Assembly: GCA_030426875.1 (NCBI GenBank)
Contig: JAUHXI010000029.1
Location: 1 to 11,174 of the forward strand
DNA: 11,174 nt
Reading direction: 5' to 3'
Origin: a bacterium
Lineage (GTDB): Bacteria; Patescibacteriota; Gracilibacteria; UM-FILTER-43-11
Shown: one piece after another, positions 1 through 6,624 of the stretch
Layout of the letters: every line of letters begins with the position of its first letter
How positions within the stretch are numbered: position 1 is the first letter of the stretch
Made by a program: the position numbers and the translations under genes
Notes under the pieces: generated by a model
What the model saw: only the letters and a program-made list of their open reading frames with translations
Database searches by the model: none
What the model was told of the DNA's origin: nothing

Positions 1-1
1 C

Positions 2-2662
2 TGGATGACCAGCATGACCGATTGGCAAGACCTGCAAACCACCTTTGAGTATGATGACAACAAAAATCTCATCCACGAGGTGATGCCCAATGATTCTCAG
101 GTTTTCTACGAGTACGACATGGATGATCGGCTGACCAATAAGGTGAATGAGGCCCGTGGGGAGGCGATGGAAACTTACAACTTTGTGTATGATCCGGTTC
201 ACAACATTGTGGAGGAAACGCGTGATTACTCCGCCCTGCGAGAGCGTGGACCCGTGGAGCCGGAACACAATGAGATCAGTTATGTTTACGATCCGCTCAA
301 CCGTTTGACTTCTGTGACTGACATCACAGGAAAGGATGCGTCTTACGCGTATGATGCGGTGGGCAATCGAACCTATCAAAACAACAACCGGAATTTCGAT
401 TTGATCAAGAATGGGAAGGGGACCTTTGATAGCAATGAGCCGGAAGAGATTTTTTATAACTACAATGCGGCAAACTGGCTGACTAGCGACACTTACTTTG
501 AGTATGACTATGATGCGAACGGGAATAGGCTTCTCAAGGATCGCATTGGAAAGGATGATGAGTTGGTTTTCACTTATGATGGAGAGAATCGCATGGTGAT
601 GAGTGAGCATTACACCAAGCCTCCTCAGCCCACGACGAGTGAGTATTTGTATGATGGTCTAAATCGCCGGGTGGAAGCCAATGTGGGCAATGGGAATGGG
701 AGCAATGTCAATGGGCATTGGACCTGGACGACGTATGATGGGTTTAGCTTTGACAGTTTGGTGGATTATCCAGAGCCAAATAAAGAAATCCACCTTCATC
801 GAGCGGATGATGGTCGATTATTGGCCTGGGAGGACTTCTCGGGATGGGGGAATGGGAATGGTTTGAATAACGGGAATGGGAATGGCAACGGAAATAATGG
901 CAACGGGAATGGGAATGGCAATGGCGGGGGGGACAATGAGGTTCAACAGGGGCGTTATGGTTACTTCCAAACCAATCATCGGGATGACACCTCTCAAGTG
1001 TTGAAGCACGATGGGCAGTCGTCTCACAGCTATTTGTATGATGAATACGGTCAGCTTTATTCTGTGAACCAAGGGAATGGCAATGCGGATAACTTCACCG
1101 ATCCTCACAACGCTTACACGTTCTCTGGTACGTATTGGGATGAGGAGTCTGGGATGAATTATTATGGGTCTCGGTATTATGACAGCTGGAGTGGGACCTG
1201 GAGCACTCAGGATTCTTACAGGGGGGTGGTGCAGGATCCGATGAGTTTGCATCGGAGTGGGTTTGTGAAGAACAATCCGTTGAATTTGATTGATCCGGAT
1301 GGCTACACGGGGGAGAATTTAAGTTTTGCTGATTTTTTTACTGGACCTAATTCCAGCACAATGCAGTGCGACAGTAACAATGCGTCGTGTATGACACCGG
1401 CACCGACTCCAGCACAAGATTCTTGCGAAATAAACATTGCTTGTGAAACTTTTAGATTTGACTATAGTCATTCCGAACATGATTACAATACTGGCATTAC
1501 AACAAATGTAGATGCCTCTTTGGCCATTTGTATTAATGGTCAAGGTGTTGCAGCGGCGGGTTGCACCACTGTGTCTCATGTGGATAATAGTGGTAATAAT
1601 TATAGTAGATCAGTTTCTGGGGGTGTTGCCATGACTTACAGTGGTCAATTTGGAGCTGGAGCTGCTGGTTATGCAACTTATAATGGCCAAACGTTTGAAG
1701 AATGGGCAGTTGCTTATGGTGGAGACGAAGTGTTTGAGCTATTGGGGGCGACCAGTAAGCAAGATTATTTAGAAAAAGTGGCTGCAACGGTTGAGGCGAA
1801 TGCACATCAGGCGCTGCAGAATCTGAAGAGTGAGAGGACTCAAATCATTATAAGGCAAGGAGTGATTGAAATGCAAAAAGTACGAGATATGATGCAGCAT
1901 GAAATTACTGACTTCAATGAGTCGATTAATAGTTCCAATGCTGATCTGACAGAATTTGACGATTCAATCTTCATTCTTCCTAGTATGGAGGAGATGGTTG
2001 AAGATTGTGGCATAAATCAATTATGCGTTAGCTTCGTCATGGCTAATTATCCTGATTCAGGAAGGTGGATTACTCCCTTTGGGGAAGGATTTTATAAACG
2101 TGTACACGATTCTGTATATAATTTTGAAGAAAATTCATTAGCCTTTGTTGAATTTTTAACTGAACTATGGGCTAATCAAGAACCTGACACTGCCAAAAAT
2201 ATATATCTTGGGCTTGAGCAAGCTTATAATGAATGCATGAGTGGAGGAGAAGAGGCTTCTGAATGTGCGGGAGGTCTTACTTTTGATGCATTTCTGATTG
2301 GGTTTGGAATAGGAGCTGCAAAGCAAGTCGAAAGATTGAGCGACGCATCAACGGTTGCGAGAGTGGGTGGTACCTTTGATGATTTAGTGAAAAAGATTGA
2401 TGTTGAAGACATAAAATTGTCTGACACAGTTAAAGGTCACCTTGATGATATTGATAAAAATGGTAATCTGGTGAGGCCATACACTGATTCAAAATTAACA
2501 ATACAAGAAATTATGGATTCTGCGAATCCAATTTCAGATCCTGGAGGCTTACCAAATGGGTTAAGATGGGATGTTGAAGGAACATTTAATGGTCATTCAG
2601 GTACTTGGGAATTAGTTATTGATACAAATACAAATACTGTTGTTCATTTTTTGATGAAATAA
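2..2662 (+). CDS. RHS/YD-repeat polymorphic toxin, 5'-partial
   Basis: C-terminal part of an RHS-repeat protein. The frame is open to the window edge, so the first ATG at nt 5 is probably not the true start; residues below are counted from it. YD-type repeats (YVYDPLNRL, YAYDAVGNR, YDYDANGNR, YLYDGLNRR, YLYDEYGQL) fill residues 1-360. An RHS core follows at about 371-434 (SGTYWDEESGMNYYGSRYYD, then NNPLNLIDPDGY). In known Rhs proteins the repeats form a hollow shell that encloses a C-terminal toxin, and the DPxG region marks the start of the variable tip. Here the tip spans about 435-885. It contains ten cysteines, a helical stretch (about 590-660), a hydrophobic segment LTFDAFLIGFGIGAAK (758-773) and a small final domain. 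It is very likely exported or surface-associated. Two small soluble ORFs follow directly and look like immunity genes. The toxin activity is not identified. Confidence 0.9.
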   Translation, partial: WMTSMTDWQDLQTTFEYDDNKNLIHEVMPNDSQVFYEYDMDDRLTNKVNEARGEAMETYNFVYDPVHNIVEETRDYSALRERGPVEPEHNEISYVYDPLNRLTSVTDITGKDASYAYDAVGNRTYQNNNRNFDLIKNGKGTFDSNEPEEIFYNYNAANWLTSDTYFEYDYDANGNRLLKDRIGKDDELVFTYDGENRMVMSEHYTKPPQPTTSEYLYDGLNRRVEANVGNGNGSNVNGHWTWTTYDGFSFDSLVDYPEPNKEIHLHRADDGRLLAWEDFSGWGNGNGLNNGNGNGNGNNGNGNGNGNGGGDNEVQQGRYGYFQTNHRDDTSQVLKHDGQSSHSYLYDEYGQLYSVNQGNGNADNFTDPHNAYTFSGTYWDEESGMNYYGSRYYDSWSGTWSTQDSYRGVVQDPMSLHRSGFVKNNPLNLIDPDGYTGENLSFADFFTGPNSSTMQCDSNNASCMTPAPTPAQDSCEINIACETFRFDYSHSEHDYNTGITTNVDASLAICINGQGVAAAGCTTVSHVDNSGNNYSRSVSGGVAMTYSGQFGAGAAGYATYNGQTFEEWAVAYGGDEVFELLGATSKQDYLEKVAATVEANAHQALQNLKSERTQIIIRQGVIEMQKVRDMMQHEITDFNESINSSNADLTEFDDSIFILPSMEEMVEDCGINQLCVSFVMANYPDSGRWITPFGEGFYKRVHDSVYNFEENSLAFVEFLTELWANQEPDTAKNIYLGLEQAYNECMSGGEEASECAGGLTFDAFLIGFGIGAAKQVERLSDASTVARVGGTFDDLVKKIDVEDIKLSDTVKGHLDDIDKNGNLVRPYTDSKLTIQEIMDSANPISDPGGLPNGLRWDVEGTFNGHSGTWELVIDTNTNTVVHFLMK
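848..931 (+). repeat. Gly-Asn low-complexity tract inside the RHS shell
   Basis: Twenty-eight codons (residues 282-309) encode almost only Gly and Asn, apart from one Leu. At DNA level this is an imperfect array of GGNAAY hexamers (GGGAAT, GGCAAC, GGAAAT). Shorter Gly-Asn patches lie at about nt 686-715 and 1070-1084. A change of one hexamer unit keeps the reading frame, so variation here would alter linker length rather than switch the gene on or off. It probably encodes a flexible loop leaving the YD shell. Confidence 0.85.
1115..1306 (+). other. RHS repeat-associated core domain and tip boundary
   Basis: Residues 371-434 match the conserved RHS core: an aromatic-rich YDxESGxxYYGxRYYD-like segment, then WSTQD, DPMSLHR, NNPLNLIDPDGY. 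In this family the sequence is conserved up to the DPxG motif and changes completely after it. Here the cysteine-free, roughly half-GC repeat region ends and a more AT-rich, cysteine-containing tip begins just after D430-Y434 (nt 1292-1306). Confidence 0.85.
2414..2659 (+). other. Predicted C-terminal toxin domain of the RHS protein
   Basis: The last 80 or so residues (about 804-885) look like a separate small alpha/beta domain. An amphipathic helix contains H812 (KGHLDDIDKNGN). A second helix is around 831-841. The end is strand-rich, with WDVEGTFNG and GTWELVIDTNTNTVVHF. Conserved-looking candidates for function are H812, W855, W868, E869 and H881. Position, size and the following immunity-like genes support a toxin role. 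The helix-then-sheet layout would suit a small nuclease such as the BECR class (barnase/EndoU/colicin E5-D/RelE), but that is inference and I recognise no specific family. Confidence 0.55.
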
Positions 2663-2668
2663 TACTAA

Positions 2669-3157
2669 ATGATTAATTTTAAAGTTGATTTCAATGGTAG
2701 GTGCAATGAGGGTAAGCCTTATTATGATGTTCAGAGTTATTCTTTCGACTTCAAACCAAGATCTTCTTATGAGGCAATGGCAAGAATAAATTATTTAGAA
2801 CTTGGTTTTAATTCATATAATGGAAGGATTTTGCATGCGATAGGCCTATGTGCTTACCACAGCTGGGTAAAAACTGAAAAGAATCCTCCTGCATATAAAA
2901 GGGGTAGCCTCATTGCTGAAGCAAAAATAAAAAGGGAGTTGAAAGTTTATGATATTGAATCTGAGGACTGGCCAGTGCAATTCAACCCTGTTACGGGTTG
3001 GATTTGCATTGGCACACCTTATGAAAATAATGAATTTGAAGCAGTTGAATTTGCTACGGATACAATAGCAATAATTAAAAATAAAAATCTTAAAGCTGTT
3101 TGGATCAAGCCAAGAAATTTAATTCATGAATTTCTAGCGAATGATATAAAAATTTAG
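2669..3157 (+). CDS. Probable immunity protein for the RHS toxin
   Basis: A 162-residue soluble protein with no signal peptide and no membrane segment. It begins six bases after the stop of the RHS gene, so the two are almost certainly co-transcribed. Immediate downstream placement, small size and cytosolic character are the hallmarks of the antidote gene in polymorphic toxin cassettes. The C-terminal half has an alternating pattern (GWICIGTPYEN at 110-120, then VEFATDTIAIIKNKNLKAVWIKP at 126-148) of the kind seen in several immunity families, where a tryptophan-rich sheet caps the toxin. I cannot name the family. No Shine-Dalgarno is visible before the ATG, so translational coupling to the RHS gene is possible. 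The sequence is strongly AT-rich (15 of 60 bases are G or C at 2761-2820), unlike the RHS core (30 of 60 at 601-660). Confidence 0.65.
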   Translation: MINFKVDFNGRCNEGKPYYDVQSYSFDFKPRSSYEAMARINYLELGFNSYNGRILHAIGLCAYHSWVKTEKNPPAYKRGSLIAEAKIKRELKVYDIESEDWPVQFNPVTGWICIGTPYENNEFEAVEFATDTIAIIKNKNLKAVWIKPRNLIHEFLANDIKI

Positions 3158-3162
3158 ACGGA

Positions 3163-3183
3163 TATTATTTTTGTGAAATAATA
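3163..3183 (+). repeat. AT-only inverted repeat before the second immunity-like gene
   Basis: TATTATTT (3163-3170) and AAATAATA (3176-3183) form a perfect 8-bp stem around the loop TTGTG. It lies just after the stop of the 162-aa gene and about 30 bases before the 88-aa gene. All pairs are A-T, so the stem is weak; a role in termination or mRNA processing is only possible. Confidence 0.3.
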
Positions 3184-3213
3184 AATGTAGAAAAGCTCAA
3201 TAACAAATAGCTG

Positions 3214-3480
3214 ATGAAATACGACATAAATCAATTGGCTGATTACATCCTGAATAAACTTCAAAAATTAAATCTCAAACACAAAGTAAATTCATTCCCT
3301 TCAGGAGCCTATATGATTGATATTTGGAAAAACAACGATTTCTTTGTCATTCAATTGGAGTCTGAACGAATGGGCATTTCGATAATCGATGATGACACTG
3401 GCTTTACCACTGTTCCGGATGCTATATTTGGTGAGGTCAGCACCTTCAAAAAATTCTTTGAGGCCATCGTTGTTAAATGA
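3214..3480 (+). CDS. Small hypothetical protein, possible second immunity protein
   Basis: An 88-residue soluble protein starting at an ATG 56 bases after the 162-aa gene and ending in TGA. The N-terminus is a predicted helix (INQLADYILNKLQKLN, 5-20). Strands (SGAYMIDIWKNNDFFVIQLE, 30-49, and MGISIIDDD, 53-61) follow, and then a final helix (STFKKFFEAI, 76-85). This small alpha/beta layout, with no signal or membrane segment and in the position after a toxin/immunity pair, is typical of immunity proteins, including orphan ones retained from earlier toxin tips. It may be the true cognate antidote, an accessory immunity gene, or unrelated. I recognise no named family, and no Shine-Dalgarno is visible. 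Confidence 0.55.
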   Translation: MKYDINQLADYILNKLQKLNLKHKVNSFPSGAYMIDIWKNNDFFVIQLESERMGISIIDDDTGFTTVPDAIFGEVSTFKKFFEAIVVK

Positions 3481-3496
3481 ACTAAAATGGTAAACA

Positions 3497-3598
3497 GTGG
3501 TTAATCAAGCAAAAACTACTATCAATCTATGGTATGATAAAGGCTTCAAGCCTCAAGACGTTCCTGAAATGATCTAAGAAGTAATTCGTGGAATTTAA
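3497..3598 (+). pseudogene. Possible degraded coding remnant
   Basis: From a GTG at 3497 the frame reads VNQAKTTINLWYDK, then GFKPQDVPEMI, and stops at TAA (3575). After that stop the same frame reads EVIRGI and meets a second TAA (3596). The composition is protein-like and the sense across the first stop seems continuous, as if a short gene had decayed. The stretch is too short to identify and could be chance. The surrounding 3481-3640 interval holds no other candidate gene; it includes a small AGGCT/AGCCT hairpin at 3541-3553 within this frame. Confidence 0.25.
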
Positions 3599-3640
3599 GA
3601 AAGTTGTCCTCCCCATTCTTCATAAGCCTCCAGAAATAAT

Positions 3641-4003
3641 ATGAAAATCACCTCCAAGCAACACGCCCACAAGGTCATCACCTACGTTTCAAAAGTTTTT
3701 ATAGCGTTGGGTTCCCTCCAAATCATCATTTATTATCTAATGCTTAATCTCTCTAACGAGTCAAGAGGCATCGGCATGGGAATAGGGTTTGCCATAGTGT
3801 TTTTAGCAGGATCTTTATTGGAATTTAAAAAAGCAACTCTTGCTCATTTACTCATACTTTTTCCAGTCATTGACCTCGCGATGTCCATTTTTAGTTTTTT
3901 GAATGGGCTTAGCATTCAAAACGTTGGATTGCCTATTCTTTCTATATCAATGATCGTGGCTGGACTGCAGGCAGTCTCAGCTTGTGAATATTTGAAGCGT
4001 TAG
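3641..4003 (+). CDS. Small four-helix membrane protein, unknown function
   Basis: A 120-residue protein with four predicted membrane segments (about 12-35, 44-61, 67-88 and 96-115) joined by short loops. The N-terminus is basic and cytoplasmic-looking (MKITSKQHAHK), and the protein ends in a short YLKR tail. There is no catalytic motif and no cleavable signal peptide. The start ATG is the first in the frame and leaves a normal short N-terminus before helix 1; no ribosome binding site is evident. It lies 160 bases after the immunity-like ORFs and 152 bases before another membrane protein on the same strand. I do not recognise the family and assign no function. Confidence 0.65.
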   Translation: MKITSKQHAHKVITYVSKVFIALGSLQIIIYYLMLNLSNESRGIGMGIGFAIVFLAGSLLEFKKATLAHLLILFPVIDLAMSIFSFLNGLSIQNVGLPILSISMIVAGLQAVSACEYLKR

Positions 4004-4069
4004 GCCATGTTCAACTTTTAAAATTTTAACTGAATTCATTAATTCTTCTTAAAAATTCCCCCTCACCCA

Positions 4070-4098
4070 TTGATCAAAGCCCTCACATGCCTTAAAAT
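4070..4098 (+). promoter_or_regulatory. Candidate sigma70-like promoter for the 313-aa membrane protein
   Basis: TTGATC (4070-4075) and TAAAAT (4093-4098) are separated by exactly 17 bases, giving 4/6 and 5/6 matches to the consensus boxes. Transcription would start near 4105, about 50 bases before the ATG at 4156. The leader is pyrimidine-rich and has no Shine-Dalgarno. Confidence 0.4.
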
Positions 4099-4155
4099 TC
4101 ACCCAAAGAGAAACAATTCTTCGCTTTCCCTCACCCTTTTAGCCTCCATTCACCC

Positions 4156-5097
4156 ATGACTCCCACTCACAAACGAGACATTGTGGCGATTTTCGCCGTT
4201 TTAATAGCCTCAATCCTCATAAGAACTTTTTATGTTGATCCCATTGAACTGAGAAAATTTGCCTTGATTGCTTTGGTTGTTTTTAACCTACCGATTTACT
4301 TTCTCTTTTATAAATACTTCCAAAAAGAATGGGTCCGTTGGATTTTTATTCTAATGCTACTAACCACCACCCTTTTATACATAGGACAACTACTTTCGGG
4401 AAACGCCCACTCTATACCCTTCCAGTCAATCATGAGTGTCTTTTTTTTATTTCTAATCATCTATTTAATCTGGATCAGAAAATTTCCGATGGATCCACAT
4501 CAAGAGCGACCGAGCAAAGAAAATCGACGTTTCGGAATCTTATTGGTGGCTTCTCCATTTATTTTCATGCTTTTTATCCTGACTTTTTGGATTCTATTTG
4601 GCGTCGTTTTGTCTTCCTATGACATAGAGCTCACCAAAGAGATTGAGGCAGTTATGACAACAATCAATCACATCTTTCAAATCTTATTGTTTATTTCCTT
4701 GTATGGCCTCTTGCCCCTGGGTTTCCGCTACGCCTTCCGCATTGAACCAGATGATAATGCATGGGACAAGCGTTCAGGCATGCGTCGAAAATCTGAAATA
4801 CCAAAAGAAATTCAAAAATGGAACTGGGGAGCCGCTGGTTTTGGTTTTATATGGGGCGCTTACCACAAGACTGCATTGGGCATCTTTACGACGCTACCGA
4901 TCATAAATGTCATCTTCATGATCATTCTCGGTTTCAAGGGCAACAAGTGGGCCTGGCAACGGAATAAGTGGAAAGGGACGCAGCACTTCATGACCGCTCA
5001 AAAAAAGTGGAAACCCTGGGGGATTGTTTTTTTTGTACTCCTAATAGTGTTTGATGTTTTACTCCTTGTGTATGCAAATTCTGTTTTTGTCAGATAA
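4156..5097 (+). CDS. Multi-pass membrane protein with C-terminal WNWGA/KGNKWAW domain
   Basis: A 313-residue integral membrane protein. Predicted membrane segments lie at about 8-24, 35-52, 60-80, 90-107, 127-153, 169-190, 238-260 and 287-307. The C-terminal part (216-290) is the recognisable piece: IPKEIQKWNWGAAGFGFIWG, a hydrophobic stretch, LGFKGNKWAWQRNKW and a QKKWKPWGIV ending. Domains with this tryptophan-rich WNWGAF...GxKGNEWAW pattern occur widely in small bacterial membrane proteins of unknown function, and some have been mislabelled as ribonuclease G. The first 200 residues add six further helices that I do not recognise. The protein precedes a YcxB-like protein with 26 bases between them, so the two probably form an operon. 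A role in envelope homeostasis is a guess. Confidence 0.75.
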   Translation: MTPTHKRDIVAIFAVLIASILIRTFYVDPIELRKFALIALVVFNLPIYFLFYKYFQKEWVRWIFILMLLTTTLLYIGQLLSGNAHSIPFQSIMSVFFLFLIIYLIWIRKFPMDPHQERPSKENRRFGILLVASPFIFMLFILTFWILFGVVLSSYDIELTKEIEAVMTTINHIFQILLFISLYGLLPLGFRYAFRIEPDDNAWDKRSGMRRKSEIPKEIQKWNWGAAGFGFIWGAYHKTALGIFTTLPIINVIFMIILGFKGNKWAWQRNKWKGTQHFMTAQKKWKPWGIVFFVLLIVFDVLLLVYANSVFVR

Positions 5098-5123
5098 AAA
5101 TAGCTATAATTAGCACTAAAAAA

Positions 5124-5732
5124 ATGAAATTCACCTATACCCTTTCCCCAGAGGATGTGATTACCTTCAGAAAGGAGTATTTTCGCAAGCATAAACCACT
5201 TTTCTTTATATTTGGAGGCCTTGGATTAATGGTTGCCCTGAGCATCATTGTAAACTTCGTTGAAAAGGGCACATTTGAGCCGGTGCAACTCATTTTTCCT
5301 GGCAGTATTCTCTTACTAGTATTTATTTTTAGCTCTCAGATTTCCAAAAAACGCCTCCTTTCCAACGAGCTCACTCGGAGTATTTTTCACCCAAAAAACA
5401 TTGAAATCACCCCCGAGCACTACATTTGTAAATGTGACTGTGGTGAGCACAAGCTTCCGTGGAAGAAATTTTCACACTACCGTGAGAATGAATTGTATTT
5501 CTTTGCATTCATCAATTCTAAGTGCGGTGTTATCTTCCCCAAAGAAAAAAGCGCACCACCGGAATATTTTTCAGAAGCCCTTAAATTCATGCGTCGCACC
5601 CTTAAGGATGGCTCCAAAGAGGAGACCCTTAAAAAAGACAGTGGAAATAGAAATAGGTTAATCATTGCCATCCTAATCTTTCTCATTGCTTTGGCAGTGG
5701 GATATTATAACCAGCAGGGATATTTCGGATAA
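5124..5732 (+). CDS. YcxB-like membrane protein
   Basis: A 202-residue protein with two N-terminal membrane segments (about 26-45 and 55-71), a soluble middle domain and one more membrane segment near the end (179-194). The middle region at 92-142 (ITPEHYICKC, then LPWKKFSHYRENELYFFAFI, then GVIFPKE) fits the YcxB-like pattern. In that family an LPW motif is followed by a predicted strand and a hydrophobic xIxPK motif. YcxB-like proteins are widespread and have no settled function. The extra C-terminal helix and the CKCDC cluster (102-106) are less usual. It follows the 313-aa membrane protein closely. A perfect TATAAT (5105-5110) lies just upstream, but no suitably spaced -35 box accompanies it. 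Confidence 0.7.
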   Translation: MKFTYTLSPEDVITFRKEYFRKHKPLFFIFGGLGLMVALSIIVNFVEKGTFEPVQLIFPGSILLLVFIFSSQISKKRLLSNELTRSIFHPKNIEITPEHYICKCDCGEHKLPWKKFSHYRENELYFFAFINSKCGVIFPKEKSAPPEYFSEALKFMRRTLKDGSKEETLKKDSGNRNRLIIAILIFLIALAVGYYNQQGYFG

Positions 5733-5821
5733 AATACATCACCCTCAGGAACTACTTTTTTGTTACTTATTTTAAGTTCATTCGTATTGTCTTAGTGATG
5801 GCTTTGAACAATAATTTTCAC

Positions 5822-5850
5822 TTGATTAAAAAAAGTTATTATTGTATGAT
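5822..5850 (+). promoter_or_regulatory. Predicted sigma70-like promoter of the YceI lipoprotein gene
   Basis: TTGATT (5822-5827) and TATGAT (5845-5850) are 17 bases apart, with 4/6 and 5/6 matches to consensus. The start site would fall near 5857, leaving a leader of about 34 bases to the ATG at 5891. The promoter lies downstream of the frame's earlier ATG codons at 5795-5798, which supports the later start. Confidence 0.5.
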
Positions 5851-5890
5851 CCGTCTCAGCATGATTAATAATTTCTTAATTCATTTTACT

Positions 5891-6601
5891 ATGAAAAATC
5901 TTAAATTTCTAACCTTGGCCCTTGTCATGGCCACTCTTGCAGCTTGTGGAGGAGAAGCTAGCATTATCGATGCAGATGACATTACAGCTACCGATGATGC
6001 AGTTGTCTCTGAAGAAACAACCGCTGATCCTTACAGCGATACAGTTGATCAAGACGCAGATAACGATTCAGCTACCCTTTTAGACGGAGACTTTGTCGTG
6101 ACTGGTGATGTGAACTGGATCGGTCGCAAAGTATTGGGTGAGCACGAAGGCACTATTGATTTGAGCAAAGGAAACCTTGTCTTTGAAAACGGTGAGATTG
6201 CAGGTGGCTCATTCGACATCGACATGAGCTCCATCACAGTTACTGATCTGACTGGCGATGACAATCAAAAGCTTGTTGGTCATTTGATGAGTGATGATTT
6301 CTTTGGAGTTGAAAATTATCCCACAGCCACTTTTGAAATCACCTCAGCCCAAACCACTGACGGTAGCTCATATGAACTAACTGGGGATTTGACCATCAAA
6401 GAAACCACTGCAGAAGAAACTCTAGACGTCACTGTGGCTGAAAATGCTGATGGAACCCTTGCAGCCACTGCAACCATGATCATTGATCGAACGATTTATG
6501 ATGTCCGCTATGGCTCTGGTAAGTTCTTCGATGGACTCGGTGATTCAACTATCGATGATGAATTTGAACTTCAAATCGAGCTTACTGCTGAGCAAGTTTA
6601 A
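5891..6601 (+). CDS. YceI-family lipoprotein
   Basis: A 236-residue YceI-domain protein. The start is placed at 5891, although the frame is open from 5795. From 5891 the protein begins with a textbook lipoprotein signal peptide (MKNLKFLTLALVMATLAAC) with lipobox LAAC and acylated Cys19, and a promoter sits just upstream. Residues 23-66 form an acidic, Thr/Asp/Ala-rich linker. The YceI domain covers about 68-236: VNWIGRKVLGEHEGTIDL (74-91), FDIDMSSITVTDL (108-120), HLMSDDFFGVENYPTATFEI (131-150), LTGDLTIKETT (163-173) and a FFDGLGD...DDEFELQIEL ending. YceI proteins are lipocalin-like beta barrels that bind polyisoprenoid-type lipids; their physiological role is often unclear. The protein would be anchored to the outer face of the membrane. 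Its stop faces the recO stop 23 bases away. Confidence 0.9.
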   Translation: MKNLKFLTLALVMATLAACGGEASIIDADDITATDDAVVSEETTADPYSDTVDQDADNDSATLLDGDFVVTGDVNWIGRKVLGEHEGTIDLSKGNLVFENGEIAGGSFDIDMSSITVTDLTGDDNQKLVGHLMSDDFFGVENYPTATFEITSAQTTDGSSYELTGDLTIKETTAEETLDVTVAENADGTLAATATMIIDRTIYDVRYGSGKFFDGLGDSTIDDEFELQIELTAEQV

Positions 6602-6624
6602 TCTTTAAGTCCAACTTAACGGCA

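Noticed and set aside
848..931. CRISPR-like array at the repetitive Gly-Asn stretch
   Set aside because: The repeats are contiguous hexamers in frame inside a coding sequence, with no spacers.
818..1252. 144-codon open frame on the - strand opposite the RHS core
   Set aside because: It is rich in Ile/Pro/Arg as expected for the antisense of GN-rich and YD-repeat codons, and it overlaps a certain coding region.
4018..4029. TTAAAATTTTAA palindrome after the 120-aa membrane gene
   Set aside because: It is a pure A-T palindrome in an AT-rich intergenic region with no loop and no associated motif.
4060..4136. Three copies of CCCTCAC in the pyrimidine-rich gap before the 313-aa gene
   Set aside because: The units are short and irregularly spaced in a C/T-biased region, so chance is a sufficient explanation.
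5105..5110. Perfect TATAAT just before the YcxB-like gene
   Set aside because: The nearest -35-like box (TTGTCA at 5087) is only 12 bases away, and the leader would be about 7 bases. It is noted in the gene entry, not called as a promoter.
5795..5890. A 32-residue N-terminal extension of the YceI protein from an earlier ATG
   Set aside because: It would place a polar stretch before a perfect lipoprotein signal peptide, and the predicted promoter lies downstream of that ATG.
6605..6619. TTAAGT-CCA-ACTTAA hairpin between the yceI and recO stops as a bidirectional terminator
   Set aside because: The stem is only six base pairs, mostly A-T, and has no following T tract. The stronger nested repeat just downstream is a better candidate.
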